Source: Methylobacterium oxalidis (GTDB lineage: Bacteria; Pseudomonadota; Alphaproteobacteria; Rhizobiales; Beijerinckiaceae). Taken from it: a stretch of DNA of 64,000 nt. Positions 18,432 to 31,099 of this stretch are shown here, in pieces (positions within the stretch are counted from its first letter, which is position 1; each line of letters starts with the position of its first letter). The notes beneath the pieces are model-generated. The model did not search any database, was not told where the DNA came from, and saw nothing but the letters and a program-made list of their open reading frames with translations. A program made the translations under genes and the position numbers. The DNA lies in contig NZ_BJZU01000068.1 in NCBI RefSeq assembly GCF_007992195.1, positions 1 through 64,000 of the forward strand. The letters run 5' to 3'.

Positions 18432-20075
18432 ATGGCACCGCCGACCCTGCAGAACTACTACGACATCTCCCGCTGGATGTACGGGTTCCCGGACAGCAAC
18501 GCCCTGCCTCCCATCCCGACGGGACTGCAACCGTTCGTCTACGGCGGCGGCCAGTTCGACTCGGGGCTCCTGCCGAGCGGCTTCCACGGAGCGTCCTTCC
18601 TGACGCAGGGTCCGCAGCCGGAGGTCGTGATCGGGTACGAGGGCACCGATACGGCGGGCATCGAGGAGCGCCCGGACTTCCTCCTCGCGCAGGTCGAGGC
18701 CGACGTCGCGCTCTATTTCGGTGGTGTCCCGACAGCGCTCACGGACGCCGTGGCGTTCAGCCGGCAGGTGATCGCCGCGGCGGCGCTGCAGGGGATCACG
18801 GCGGACCGCATCACCATCACGGGCCACTCGCTCGGGGCGGCCGAGGCGGCCTACGTCGCGGCCGAACTCGGCGTCGACGGGCTGACCTTCGCGGCACCCG
18901 GCCTGTCCACGACGCAGATCCCGTCGAGCGGAGCCGGCACGCTGACGAACTACGTCGAGTATCTCGACCCGATCGCGAACTACAGCTTCACCCCGGTCAA
19001 TTACGAGACCGAGTTCCTCTGGAGCGACACGATCCGGCGCGTGGGCGATCCGACCTATATCGGGTCAGCGCTCGAAGAGGCGCTGCGCGGGCTGCTCTCC
19101 AGCGCGGGCGACCAGTTCGGCCCGAATTCGACGCTCGCCGACCGGACCGCCGGCCTCGCCGCGTTCGGAGCCCTCGCCCTCACCTACCACCCGCTCACGA
19201 ACTACGGCGCGGATCTCAATCTCCTCGAGAACAACACGCCGATCCTGGTCGACGGCAGCCGCATCGTGTCAGGGCGCGACTACCTGCTGCTCTACGGCGA
19301 CATCGCCGACCGCAGCGGTCTCGTCAGCGATGCCTTCTACACGATCTCCAACCCGGACGTTCGGGCAGCCGGGCTCGACGCCGAGGGGCACTACGCCGCC
19401 TTCGGCTGGCGTGAGGGCCGCGATCCGGACGCGTTCTTCTCGACTCTGGGCTACCGGGCGGCCTACTCCGATGTCGGGCGCGCGCAGGTGAACCCGCTGG
19501 CGCATTACGACCAGACGGGATGGCGCGAGGGGCGCGACCCCGGCGCGAACTTCGACACCGATCTCTACCTCCTGCGCAATCCCGACGTGGAGGCGGCCGG
19601 CATCGATCCTCTCGCCCACTACCTCGATTTCGGGCGCTACGAGGGGCGGGCAGCGCCGGATCCGGCCATCGGACGGGCCGCGGACCTCGGCGCCGCCCGC
19701 GGCTTCGACGCGGCGTTCTACCTGCTCGACAACCCGGACGTGGCGCGGGCAGCGCTGAACGCCGGTGACACCCTCACCTACGCGCGCCAGCATTACCTCG
19801 CCTTCGGCTGGCGGGAGGGCCGCGACGGCAATGCCTACTTCGACACGGACGCCTATCTGGCGGCCTACGGCGACGTGCGGGCGGCCGGGATCGACCCCCT
19901 CGCCCACTACGACGCCTTCGGCTGGCGGGAAGGCCGCGACCCTTCGTCCACCTTCGACACGCAGGCTTACCTCGCCCAGAACCCCGATGTCGCGGCCGCC
20001 CGCATAGACCCTCTGCTGCACTTCCTGACGCAGGGCATCTACGAGGGTCGCACCGCGACGGCGGGCGACATCTGA
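18432..20075 (+). CDS. Lipase-like alpha/beta hydrolase with six C-terminal FGWREGR repeats
   Basis: A 547-aa protein. Residues 1-260 look like a lipase/Fungal_lipase-like hydrolase: TITGHSLGAAEA gives the nucleophile elbow with Ser133, EYLDP suggests Asp179 and TYHPLTNY suggests His253. From about 300 to 540 there are six repeats of 30-36 residues with the pattern NPDVxAAGIDPLAHYxxFGWREGRDP. The last four keep Asp in DTxxYLxxNPDV. No signal peptide is visible, so a C-terminal signal and type I secretion is a reasonable guess. ATG 18432 is preferred over 18321 because GGAG lies about 10 nt upstream and the fold begins right after it. Substrate unknown. Confidence 0.75.
   Translation: MAPPTLQNYYDISRWMYGFPDSNALPPIPTGLQPFVYGGGQFDSGLLPSGFHGASFLTQGPQPEVVIGYEGTDTAGIEERPDFLLAQVEADVALYFGGVPTALTDAVAFSRQVIAAAALQGITADRITITGHSLGAAEAAYVAAELGVDGLTFAAPGLSTTQIPSSGAGTLTNYVEYLDPIANYSFTPVNYETEFLWSDTIRRVGDPTYIGSALEEALRGLLSSAGDQFGPNSTLADRTAGLAAFGALALTYHPLTNYGADLNLLENNTPILVDGSRIVSGRDYLLLYGDIADRSGLVSDAFYTISNPDVRAAGLDAEGHYAAFGWREGRDPDAFFSTLGYRAAYSDVGRAQVNPLAHYDQTGWREGRDPGANFDTDLYLLRNPDVEAAGIDPLAHYLDFGRYEGRAAPDPAIGRAADLGAARGFDAAFYLLDNPDVARAALNAGDTLTYARQHYLAFGWREGRDGNAYFDTDAYLAAYGDVRAAGIDPLAHYDAFGWREGRDPSSTFDTQAYLAQNPDVAAARIDPLLHFLTQGIYEGRTATAGDI
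19332..20052 (+). repeat. Six NPDV...HY..FGWREGR repeats at the end of the lipase-like gene
   Basis: The repeats span about residues 301-330, 338-368, 375-405, 428-464, 470-502 and 508-540 of the lipase-like protein. FGWREGRD or TGWREGRD is conserved in four and FGRYEGR or QGIYEGR replaces it in two. I have seen similar repeats in secreted alphaproteobacterial proteins but know no function for them. Confidence 0.8.
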
Positions 20076-20097
20076 CACGCGATCCAGGCCGGGCGAG

Positions 20098-20670
20098 TCA
20101 GGCCGGGGCTGAGCGGACGCGCGGAGCCCGGCGGCTCACGAAGGGCGAGCCCGCGAGCAGAAAGCGCCAGGGCGTCTCGGCCCCGCGCGTGATGCCGATC
20201 CTCGGCCCGGCCTCGATCGTCCCGCCCGGCGCACCGGGCTCCACCCGGAAAGGCGGGCGGTCGAGGGGCAGGCCGTCCTGCTCGGCCGTGATGCCGAGGG
20301 CCTGGCACAGCCGCCCGGGCCCAGCGCAGAGAAGGCGCGGGTCGGAGAGCGCCCGGCGCGCGCGCATCGTCTCGAGCCCGCAGGTCGGCTCGAGCGCCCG
20401 GATGAGAACGGCGCTTCCCGGCTCGCAGACGACGTTGAGGCACCAGTGCATCCCGTACGAGCGGTACACGTAGGCGTGCGCGGGCAGCCCGAACATGCTG
20501 GCGTTGCGACGCGTCGGCCCGGCGAAGCTGTGCGAGGCCGGATCCGTCCTGTCGTAGGCTTCGGTCTCGACGATGATCCCACCCGCCTCCTCGACCATCA
20601 GGCGCCAGCCGATCAGGTCCGGCGCGACGCTCGCGGCAGGCCGGTCGAAGAAGGCTGAGGAAGGCATCAT
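20098..20670 (-). CDS. 3-methyladenine DNA glycosylase (AAG/MPG family)
   Basis: A 190-aa base-excision repair enzyme that removes alkylated purines. The catalytic Glu is in [18 protein letters not shown]. Also visible are [25 protein letters not shown], with the intercalating Tyr region, AVLIRALEP and [14 protein letters not shown], all typical of the family; length fits. The start is ATG 20670 (or the next codon, 20667). A start 57 bp further upstream is possible but adds a non-conserved tail. It converges with the lipase-like gene, 22 bp apart. Confidence 0.92.
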   Translation of the reverse strand: MMPSSAFFDRPAASVAPDLIGWRLMVEEAGGIIVETEAYDRTDPASHSFAGPTRRNASMFGLPAHAYVYRSYGMHWCLNVVCEPGSAVLIRALEPTCGLETMRARRALSDPRLLCAGPGRLCQALGITAEQDGLPLDRPPFRVEPGAPGGTIEAGPRIGITRGAETPWRFLLAGSPFVSRRAPRVRSAPA

Positions 20671-20831
20671 GACGATGGGGCGGAGGTTCGGGTGAAGAGG
20701 CGGGGATCGTGTCCTCCCATCGCACACATCTACGCGATCTCTCAGCGCAACCTTCGCGCGAATCAGTCAAAGTCATCTCTCGCGCGTCGCGCGGCCGCCG
20801 GTGCGGCTCCTCGCGTTCGGAGATGGTGAGG

Positions 20832-21197
20832 ATGAGACGGATCGCGGTGCCCGTGCTCGCAGCCCTCGCGGCTGGCGTCTGCTTGGCCGGTGGTGCAGTG
20901 CCCGCGCGCGCCGCGGACTACTTCGAGGCGGAACCCCTTCCGCCCCCCGTCGTGACGCGGCGGACCATCGTCGAGCGGCCGGTGCTGCTGCCGCCCCGCC
21001 GCGCCGTGCGCGAGGTCATCGTCGAGCGTCCCATCGTGTACCCTCCGCCCGTGGTGCGGGAAGTGATCGTCGATACGCCGATCGTCTACCCGCCGGGCCC
21101 TTACATCCCGGCCGCCGTCCAGGCGCGGATCGGGCTGTTCGAGACCCGTTTCGGGCCGAGACCCTTCCCTTACGCGGGAATCGATCCACTGGATTGA
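20832..21197 (+). CDS. Small secreted Pro/Val-rich protein
   Basis: A 121-aa product with a clear signal peptide (MRRIAVPVLAALAAGVCLAGGAVPARA, cut near AA-DYF). The mature part is built of repeats of the type REVIVERPIVYPPPV and REVIVDTPIVYPP, then an ARIGLFETRFGPRPFPYAG tail. Such periplasmic, repeat-rich small proteins are common in this group; function unknown. ATG 20832 is chosen because GGAG lies 10 nt upstream. Confidence 0.7.
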   Translation: MRRIAVPVLAALAAGVCLAGGAVPARAADYFEAEPLPPPVVTRRTIVERPVLLPPRRAVREVIVERPIVYPPPVVREVIVDTPIVYPPGPYIPAAVQARIGLFETRFGPRPFPYAGIDPLD

Positions 21198-21397
21198 GAA
21201 GCCGCATTCGAAACCTCGGCCGCGCGGCGTGGCGTGGCCGTAGAGGCAAATATGTGCTCCCGCGCACATCGAAGAGGATGCTCGGGACGAGACCCCGGAG
21301 CAGTTTTCAGTTCTTCAAGCCGCTGGTTTCGTTAAATAAAATTCCGTCGGCCGCGACTTTGCCCGCGCCTGCCGAGAGCATCTGAGCGCGCTTCCAG

Positions 21398-21427
21398 AAA
21401 TTGACGATTATTGACGATCGTCAATTT
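21398..21427. promoter_or_regulatory. Palindromic operator ATTGACGATCGTCAAT, likely site of the TetR at 25.8 kb
   Basis: A perfect 16-bp palindrome, ATTGACGATCGTCAAT, covers 21410-21425. A second copy of TTGACGAT begins at 21401, so the half-site occurs twice in direct orientation and once inverted. AAATTGACGAT (21398-21408) and ATCGTCAATTT (21417-21427) also form an inverted repeat. It lies 58 bp before the start of the RND adaptor gene, and the TTGACG elements could also serve as -35 boxes. TetR repressors of RND operons typically bind such sites. The assignment to the downstream TetR gene is inference. Confidence 0.65.
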
Positions 21428-21483
21428 TGTGGCAGCTTATGGCTGCCGGACGAACCCGGATGCCCGATATCGCGAGGGCTCCC

Positions 21484-22575
21484 ATGAAGTGGTCTCCTCT
21501 TTCCATCGCCCCCGTCCTAGCGGTCGCAGCCATCGGCCTCGCCGGCTGTGACGAGGCGCAGACTTCGACAGCCCGACCCGACACGACCCGGCCTGTCCTC
21601 GTCCAGCGCGTCGCCGCCGAGAGCCGGGTGCCCGAGCGCAGTTTCGTGGGCACGATCCGCCCGCGCATCGAGAGCGATCTCGGCTTCCGCGTGCAGGGCA
21701 AGGTCGCGCGCCGCCTCGTGAATGTCGGCGACGTGGTCAAGGCGGGCCAACCCCTGGCGAGCCTCGACGAGATCGATCTCAATCTCCAGACCGAGCAGGC
21801 GGAGGCCGAGCGCCGGGCCGCGAACGTCGCGTTGGAGCAGGCCGAGGCCGACCTCAAGCGCACCCTGACGCTCGCCGCGCAGGGCTGGACCGCGACCTCG
21901 GTCACCGACCGCCAGAAATCCGCCACCGAGGAGGCGCGCAGCCGCCTGCTCCGTGCCGAGCGCGCCCTGAACCTCGCTCGCAACGCCGCCTCCTACGCCG
22001 TGCTGAGCGCCGACGCGGACGGCGTCATCACCGCGACCTCCGTCGAGCCGGGTCAGGTGGTCTCGCCCGGTCAGGCTGCCATCCGGCTGGCCCGCACGGC
22101 CGAGCGCGAAGCCGTGGTCGCGGTGCCCGAGGCGCTCGTCGGCCGGGCGCGGGAGAACGGGGCGAGCGTCTCGCTCTGGTCGCAGCCGAACGTCCGCTAC
22201 CGGGCACGCCTGCGCGAGCTCGCGCCCGCGGCGGACGCCGCGACACGAACCTATCTCGCCCGCTTCTCCCTCCCCGACGCCGATGCCGCCGTGCAGCTCG
22301 GCATGACGGCCACCGTGACGCTGACGGCCGACGCCGCCGAGCGCGTGGTGCGCCTGCCCCTGGCCGCGCTCTTCAACCAGGGCAGTGGTCCCTCCGTCTG
22401 GACGGTCGACGACGACGGGCGCCTTGCACTGAAGTCCGTCTCGGTGGCGGCCTACGAAGCGCAGGACGCGCTGATCGGCGCCGGCCTCTCCGAAGGCGAG
22501 CGCGTGGTGCGGCTCGGCGTGCAGAAGCTCGATGCCGGGCAGCGCGTGCGCGCCGTCGAGGCGATGGATTTCTGA
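21484..22575 (+). CDS. RND efflux membrane-fusion lipoprotein
   Basis: A 363-aa periplasmic adaptor. The N-terminus is a lipoprotein signal with lipobox AIGLAGC, so the mature protein is anchored by lipid at the inner membrane. The order is lipoyl half (GKVARRLVNVGDVVKAGQPLASLDE), an alpha-helical hairpin rich in Glu/Ala, second lipoyl half (VLSADADGVITATSVEPGQVVSPGQAAIRLA), a beta-barrel, and a C-terminal membrane-proximal domain (RVVRLPLAALFNQGSGPSVWTVDDDGRL). ATG 21484 is chosen over 21427 because the signal peptide starts there. First gene of the operon with the pump at 22642 and TetR at 25826. Confidence 0.9.
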   Translation: MKWSPLSIAPVLAVAAIGLAGCDEAQTSTARPDTTRPVLVQRVAAESRVPERSFVGTIRPRIESDLGFRVQGKVARRLVNVGDVVKAGQPLASLDEIDLNLQTEQAEAERRAANVALEQAEADLKRTLTLAAQGWTATSVTDRQKSATEEARSRLLRAERALNLARNAASYAVLSADADGVITATSVEPGQVVSPGQAAIRLARTAEREAVVAVPEALVGRARENGASVSLWSQPNVRYRARLRELAPAADAATRTYLARFSLPDADAAVQLGMTATVTLTADAAERVVRLPLAALFNQGSGPSVWTVDDDGRLALKSVSVAAYEAQDALIGAGLSEGERVVRLGVQKLDAGQRVRAVEAMDF

Positions 22576-22641
22576 GGCCGGCGGCCAGGCCCGCCTCGAA
22601 GCGAGGCGGCCTCCGATCTGCGAAGGCAGGGAGCGGATCCC

Positions 22642-25600
22642 ATGAAGCGCTTCAATCTCTCCGAATGGGCGGTTCACCATCGGGCGGTGGTGCTGTTCCT
22701 TATCCTTGCGGTGGCGGCGAGCGGAACCTTCGCGTTCCTGCGCCTCGGCCGCGCCGAGGACCCGAACTTCACCATCAAGGTCGCCGTCGTCACCGCGATC
22801 TGGCCCGGCGCCACCGCCCGCGAGATGCAGGACCAGGTCGCGGACCGGATCGAGAAGAAGCTCCAGACGCTGCCCTATTTCGAGAAGGTGATGACCTACG
22901 CGAAGCCTTCCTTCGCGGCGATGCAGGTCACCTTCCGCGACAGCACGCCGGCCGCTCAGGTGCCGGGCCTGTTCTACCAGATCCGCAAGAAGCTCGACGA
23001 TGTGCGGGGCGAGCTCCCCGCGGGCGTGATCGGCCCGAGCGTCAACGACGAGTACGGCGACGTCGATTCGATCCTCTACATGCTCACCGGCGAGGGGGCC
23101 GATTACGGCCAGCTGAAGAAGGTTGCGGAGGGCTTGCGCCAGCGCCTGCTGAAGGTCGACGGCGTCACGAAGGTCAACCTCTACGGCGTTCAGGAGCCGC
23201 GCATCTTCGTTGAGTTCAGCCACGCCAAGCTCGCGACGCTCGGGATCACGCCGCAGACTCTGTTCGACTCGCTCGCCCGCCAGAACGCGGTGACGCCGGC
23301 CGGCACCGTGGAGACGGGGGCGCAGCGCATCCCGCTGCGGGTCACCGGCGCCCTCGACGGCGTGCGCGCCGTGGCCGAGACGCCGGTCGAGGCGAACGGG
23401 CGCACGTTCCGCCTCGGCGACGTGGCGAGCGTCACGCGCGGCTTCGCAGATCCGCCGGACCAACTCGTGCGCCAGCGCGGGGCGCCGGCCCTCGGGGTCG
23501 GCGTGGTGATGGCGCGCGGCGCCAACATCCTGGCGTTCGGCAAGGCCGTCGATGCGGCCACGGCGGAGTTCATGCAGGCCGTGCCGCGGGGCATCGCGGT
23601 CGAACAGATTGCCGACCAGCCGAAGGTGGTCGAGGGCGCGATGTCCGAGTTCGAGCACTCCTTCGTGGAGGCGCTCGCGATCGTGCTGCTCGTGAGCTTC
23701 CTCTCCCTCGGCTGGCGCACCGGCATCGTCGTGGCGCTCTCGGTGCCCCTCGTGCTCGCCATGACGTTCGTGGTGATGCAGGCGATCGGCCTCGACCTCC
23801 ACCGCATCACCCTCGGCGCGCTCATCATCGCGCTCGGGCTCCTCGTGGACGATGCCATCATCGCGGTGGAGATGATGGTGGTGAAGATGGAGCAGGGCTG
23901 GGACCGGATGCGGGCGGCGGCGTTCGCCTGGGAATCGACCGCCTTCCCGATGCTGACCGGCACTCTCGTCACGGTGGCGGGCTTCCTGCCCGTCGGCTTC
24001 GCGAACTCCTCCGTCGGCGAGTACGCGGGCGGCATCTTCTGGGTGGTGGCGATCGCCCTCGTGGCGTCCTGGTTCGTGGCGGTGATCTTCACGCCCTATC
24101 TCGGCGTCCTGCTCCTGCCGAAGAACCTCGCCAAGCGGCACGCCGCCCACGCCGACCCGGACGCACTCTACGACACGCGCCTCTACCGGGGGCTGCGCCG
24201 CGTCATCCAGGCCTGCGTGCGGTGGCGGTCCACCACCGTCCTCGCCACGGTCGGCATCTTCGCGGCCGCCGTCGTCGGCTTCGGCCACGTGCAGCAGCAG
24301 TTCTTCCCGCTCTCCGAGCGCCCGGAACTGTTCCTGCAGCTGCGCCTGCCGCAAGGCACCGCCATCGGCACCACGCGGGCGACGGTCGAGCGGGCCGAGG
24401 CGCTGATCGGGCAGGACGACCCCGACGTCGCCACCTACACCGCCTATGTCGGCCAGGGCTCGCCGCGCTTCTGGCTCGGCCTCAACCCCGAACTGCCGAA
24501 CGAGGCCTACGCCGAGATCGTCATCGTCGCGAAGGGCGTCGAGGCGCGCGAGCGCGTCAAGGCCCGCATCGAGACGTCTGTCGCGGCGGGTGCGCTCGCC
24601 GAAGCCCGCGTGCGCGTGGATCGCTTCAACTTCGGACCGCCGGTGGGCTTCCCCGTGCAGTTCCGCGTGGTCGGACCCGATCCGGCCAAGGTGCGCGACC
24701 TCGCCTACCGCGTCCGCGACGTCGTTCGGGCTGACGACCGCATCGTCGAGGCGCAGCTCGACTGGAACGAGATGGCCCCCTCCGTGCGGCTCGTCGTCGA
24801 CCAGGAGCGGGCGCGCGCCCTCGGGCTCAACGTGCAGGACGTCTCTCAGACCCTCCAGACGCTGCTCACCGGGATCAGCGTGACCACGGTACGCGAGGGC
24901 ATCGAGCAGGTCGGCGTGGTGGCGCGGGCCAACGCCGCCGAGCGGCTCGATCTCGGCCGGATCGGCGATCTGACCGTGATGGCGCGCAACGGCGTCGCCG
25001 TGCCGGTGGCGCAGGTTGCCCGGCTCGAATACGCGCACGAGGAGCCGATCCTGTGGCGGCGCAACCGCGACATGGCGATCACGGTGCGCGCCGACGTGGT
25101 CGACGGCGTGCAGCCGCCCGACGTCACGAACGCGCTCTGGCCGCGTCTCAAGCCGATCCGGGAGGCGCTGTCGCCGGGCTACCGGCTGGAGATCGGCGGT
25201 GCGGTCGAGGAGTCCGACAAGGCGAACGCCTCGCTGTTCGTGCTCTTCCCCGTGATGATCCTCGCGATGCTCACCCTGCTGATGATCCAGCTTCAGAGCT
25301 TCTCGCGCCTGATCCTCGTGTTCCTGACGGCGCCGCTCGGGCTGATCGGGGCCTCGCTCGGCCTGAACCTCGCGGCCAAGCCCTTCGGCTTCGTGGCGCT
25401 CCTCGGGCTGATCGCGCTCGCCGGCATGATCATGCGCAACGCCGTGATCCTCGTCGATCAGATCGAGGCCGACGTGGAGACGGGCCGGCACAGCCGCCGC
25501 GAGGCGATCGTGGAAGCCACGGTGCGGCGGGCGCGGCCCGTGGTGCTGACGGCGCTCGCGGCGATCCTCGCCATGATCCCGCTCTCGCGCAGCGCCTTCT

Positions 25601-25776
25601 GGGGTCCGATGGCCATCACCATCATGGGCGGGCTGTTCGTGGCGACCTTCCTGACGCTGCTGTTCTTCCCCGCCCTCTACGCCCTCTGGTTCCGCCGGCG
25701 CCTGGACGAGCGGGCCCCCGCGACCCAGAATCAGGTAAGCGTGCCTGTCCCCCACCTCGCCATCGCCGCCGAGTGA
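22642..25776 (+). CDS. Drug-type RND efflux pump (AcrB family)
   Basis: A 1044-aa inner membrane pump with twelve predicted TM segments and two large periplasmic loops. TM4 carries ALIIALGLLVDDAIIAVEMM with the paired Asp residues of the proton relay. FVALLGLIALAGMIMRNAVILVDQIE marks TM10-11. The N-terminus (WAVHHRAVVLFLILAVAASGTFAFLRLGRAEDPNF) and REAIVEATVRRARPVVLTALAAILAMIPL are typical of the hydrophobe/amphiphile branch. It follows the adaptor gene by 66 bp with GGGAGCGG upstream of the start. No outer membrane channel gene is present, so a shared TolC elsewhere is likely. Substrate unknown. Confidence 0.93.
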   Translation: MKRFNLSEWAVHHRAVVLFLILAVAASGTFAFLRLGRAEDPNFTIKVAVVTAIWPGATAREMQDQVADRIEKKLQTLPYFEKVMTYAKPSFAAMQVTFRDSTPAAQVPGLFYQIRKKLDDVRGELPAGVIGPSVNDEYGDVDSILYMLTGEGADYGQLKKVAEGLRQRLLKVDGVTKVNLYGVQEPRIFVEFSHAKLATLGITPQTLFDSLARQNAVTPAGTVETGAQRIPLRVTGALDGVRAVAETPVEANGRTFRLGDVASVTRGFADPPDQLVRQRGAPALGVGVVMARGANILAFGKAVDAATAEFMQAVPRGIAVEQIADQPKVVEGAMSEFEHSFVEALAIVLLVSFLSLGWRTGIVVALSVPLVLAMTFVVMQAIGLDLHRITLGALIIALGLLVDDAIIAVEMMVVKMEQGWDRMRAAAFAWESTAFPMLTGTLVTVAGFLPVGFANSSVGEYAGGIFWVVAIALVASWFVAVIFTPYLGVLLLPKNLAKRHAAHADPDALYDTRLYRGLRRVIQACVRWRSTTVLATVGIFAAAVVGFGHVQQQFFPLSERPELFLQLRLPQGTAIGTTRATVERAEALIGQDDPDVATYTAYVGQGSPRFWLGLNPELPNEAYAEIVIVAKGVEARERVKARIETSVAAGALAEARVRVDRFNFGPPVGFPVQFRVVGPDPAKVRDLAYRVRDVVRADDRIVEAQLDWNEMAPSVRLVVDQERARALGLNVQDVSQTLQTLLTGISVTTVREGIEQVGVVARANAAERLDLGRIGDLTVMARNGVAVPVAQVARLEYAHEEPILWRRNRDMAITVRADVVDGVQPPDVTNALWPRLKPIREALSPGYRLEIGGAVEESDKANASLFVLFPVMILAMLTLLMIQLQSFSRLILVFLTAPLGLIGASLGLNLAAKPFGFVALLGLIALAGMIMRNAVILVDQIEADVETGRHSRREAIVEATVRRARPVVLTALAAILAMIPLSRSAFWGPMAITIMGGLFVATFLTLLFFPALYALWFRRRLDERAPATQNQVSVPVPHLAIAAE

Positions 25777-25825
25777 CGGACTCTACGCGGATGGCATTTC
25801 TCAGCGTTCGAGCGTTCTGCCTTCG

Positions 25826-26446
25826 ATGCCCGTGACCGACCTCGCCACCGATGCCACCCTCGACCGCGACACGGGCGACCTTCGCTCGCGCATCCTGACG
25901 ATCGCCGAGCGCCTGTTCCGGGAGATGGGCTACCGCAAGACCACGGTGGCCGACATCGCCGCCTGCCTGCGCATGAGCCCCGGCAACGTCTACCGCTTCT
26001 TCCCCTCGAAGAAGGCGTTGAACGAGGCGGTGGCCGAGCGCCTGCTCCGGCAGATCGAGGCCGAGCTCGGGTGCATCGTCGCCGATACCGGGATGTCCGC
26101 GCGCGAGCGGCTGCGCAGATTCGTGCTCACCATGCACGCGATGAGCGCGGGCCAGTTCACGGCCAACCGCCGCATGCACGACATGGTCGAGGTGGCGATG
26201 GCGGAGAGCTGGGAGGTCATCCACGCCCATATCGGCCGCGTCGAGGAACTCCTCGTCACCCTGGTGGCCGAGGGCGCCCGGAACGGCGAGTTCCGGGTCT
26301 CCGATCCGCGGGCCGCGGCGCGCTGCGTGCAGACCGCGGTCGTCCGGTTCTGCCACCCGGCGCTGATCGCTCAGTGCGCCGACCGCGAGCAGCCGACGAT
26401 CGAGGAGATGACGGATTTCCTGATGACGGGCCTGCGCGCAGAATGA
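25826..26446 (+). CDS. TetR-family repressor of the RND operon
   Basis: A 206-aa regulator. The N-terminal HTH reads RILTIAERLFREMGYRKTTVADIAACLRMSPGNVYRFFPSKKALNEAVAERLL, a textbook TetR DNA-binding domain. The rest is an all-helical ligand-binding domain ending in PTIEEMTDFLMTGLRAE. It lies 49 bp after the pump gene in the same direction, so it is probably co-transcribed and regulates its own operon via the palindrome upstream of the adaptor. ATG 25826 is at the first Met of the frame. Ligand unknown. Confidence 0.9.
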   Translation: MPVTDLATDATLDRDTGDLRSRILTIAERLFREMGYRKTTVADIAACLRMSPGNVYRFFPSKKALNEAVAERLLRQIEAELGCIVADTGMSARERLRRFVLTMHAMSAGQFTANRRMHDMVEVAMAESWEVIHAHIGRVEELLVTLVAEGARNGEFRVSDPRAAARCVQTAVVRFCHPALIAQCADREQPTIEEMTDFLMTGLRAE

Positions 26447-26459
26447 GCGCCGCCCGTCC

Positions 26460-27106
26460 TCAGGCCGGGTCCGCCATGTGGGCCGCGCCGTAGCGGTTGT
26501 GGACGCCGAGCGCCCGGTAGAGGGCGTTGGCGTGCACCTTCACCGTGTTCTCGGTGAGTCCGAGGGCGATCGCGATCTCCTTGTTGGAGCGGCCGCAGCG
26601 GATCAGGCGCAGCACGTCCTGCTGGCGCGGAGTGAGCTTGCCGGTGAGCTCCGGCAGCCGCGCCGGCACGTTCACGACCGGCGGGGCCGATTGCGGCGGC
26701 AGCTCGGTCACCGCGGCGGGCACGTAGATGCTGCCGCCGAGCACCGTGCGGAAGGCATTGGCGATCTCGGCGATGCCGAGCGTCTTCGGCACGTAGCCGT
26801 GGAGGCCCGCCTGCAGGGCGAGGAGGATGTCGTCCCGCCCGCCCGAGCCCGTGACCACGACGACGCGCACCTTCGGGAACACTTCGCGCACGCTGCGCAG
26901 GCTGGTGGCGTTGCCGACGCCCGGCATGGCGAGGTCGAACGACGCCAGCGAGATCTCCGGGTGCTCGCCGAGGACCTGCATGGCCTCGTCGAGGGAGCCC
27001 ACCTCGATCACCGAGGTGAAGCCGCAATCGCGCTTCAGGAGATCGGCGACGGCCGCTCGGAACAATTCGTGATCGTCGGCGACGAGGGCGACGGCGCCTG
27101 GACTGG

Positions 27107-27110
<4 letters not shown>
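26460..27110 (-). CDS. NarL/LuxR-type response regulator
   Basis: A 216-aa two-component regulator. Receiver domain: acidic pair DD12-13, phospho-acceptor D59 (LASFDLAMPG), T87 (VVVVTGSG), K109 (GYVPKTLG). C-terminal LuxR HTH: LTPRQQDVLRLIRCGRSNKEIAIALGLTENTVKVHANALYRALGVHNR, residues about 159-206. Its ATG overlaps the stop codon of the hybrid kinase gene by 4 bp, so the two are co-translated and should form one system. It converges with the TetR gene. Target genes unknown. Confidence 0.93.
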
Positions 27111-30274
<3,164 letters not shown>

Positions 30275-31099
30275 TGGTCCGTCCGCTTATGCACACTTTC
30301 AAGTTGGTACGATTTTGAGCATGGGTCGGAAATGCTGACAAGAGACTTTCGCCCCCGATCAGTCGGATATTTGGAATTTTCCCCTTCTGACAACTTTTCT
30401 GCCACACGAACACTGGTGCTAGATCGGGTACTAATACCGTGTCCACACGAAGACACAGCTTAACATTGGATAGAACTTTGCGGCCGAAACGACTCAGTAG
30501 TTTGCCGCACAAAACCTGCTCTTTCGCGAATACCAGCCCGTGATCAGAAGTTGTTTCAGCGGCTTGGATTGCCGCGCTGCACAAATCGCCGCCCGCAGAT
30601 CAGAGCGTCAGCGACAGGGAGAATTCAATCGAGCCCATGCAGCCGAGGCATCCGTAAGTCCCGGTTGCCGCGCAGTCTCGCACCAATGTGAGGTAGTTTT
30701 CCTAAAAGCCCCTGAACTACATGCACGTACTGCATGCGCGCGATCTGGCGTGTATCATACCAAAATAGCTGATGCTGCGGCGCAAAACGCTGTGCGCCGG
30801 AACAATCATCGAGGAGCGCCACGACGATCGGCATTGCTTGCGATCGTTGCCGCAGGCGCCGCGCATCTGCTCCACAATCTTGGCCGCTCGCGCTCCGCCG
30901 CCGAAGAACCACGCCGCGGGTCCTGAGGCACTGCAGGGCGGAAGCCGAGCGAACTGCGCCGCGCAGCCCCCCAGCCACCGTCAGGAACCAGGAGGTTCAC
31001 CCGACGCGAAGCTCCGGGCCGATTCTAGGAATCCTCACCTCGCCGCTGCGGGTCCTCCAGGGCTCTCGTCCGCGAGACGCGGTGTGACGGGCCGGCCTG
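30275..31099. other. 825-bp non-coding gap with an AT-richer half
   Basis: Between the kinase start (reading left) and the small gene ending at 31100. The stretch 30290-30560 is clearly lower in GC than the surroundings and probably holds the kinase promoter. The rest (30560-31099) has no convincing gene on either strand; short open frames there lack family resemblance. No tRNA-like or hairpin-plus-U-tract element was recognised. Confidence 0.4.

Noticed and set aside
21517-25755. A 1412-codon open frame antisense to the RND adaptor and pump
   Set aside because: Composition is a shadow of two well-supported sense genes.
30540-31000. Short overlapping frames on both strands in the gap before 31.1 kb
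   Set aside because: They are Arg/Ser/Ala-rich shadows with no supporting evidence.
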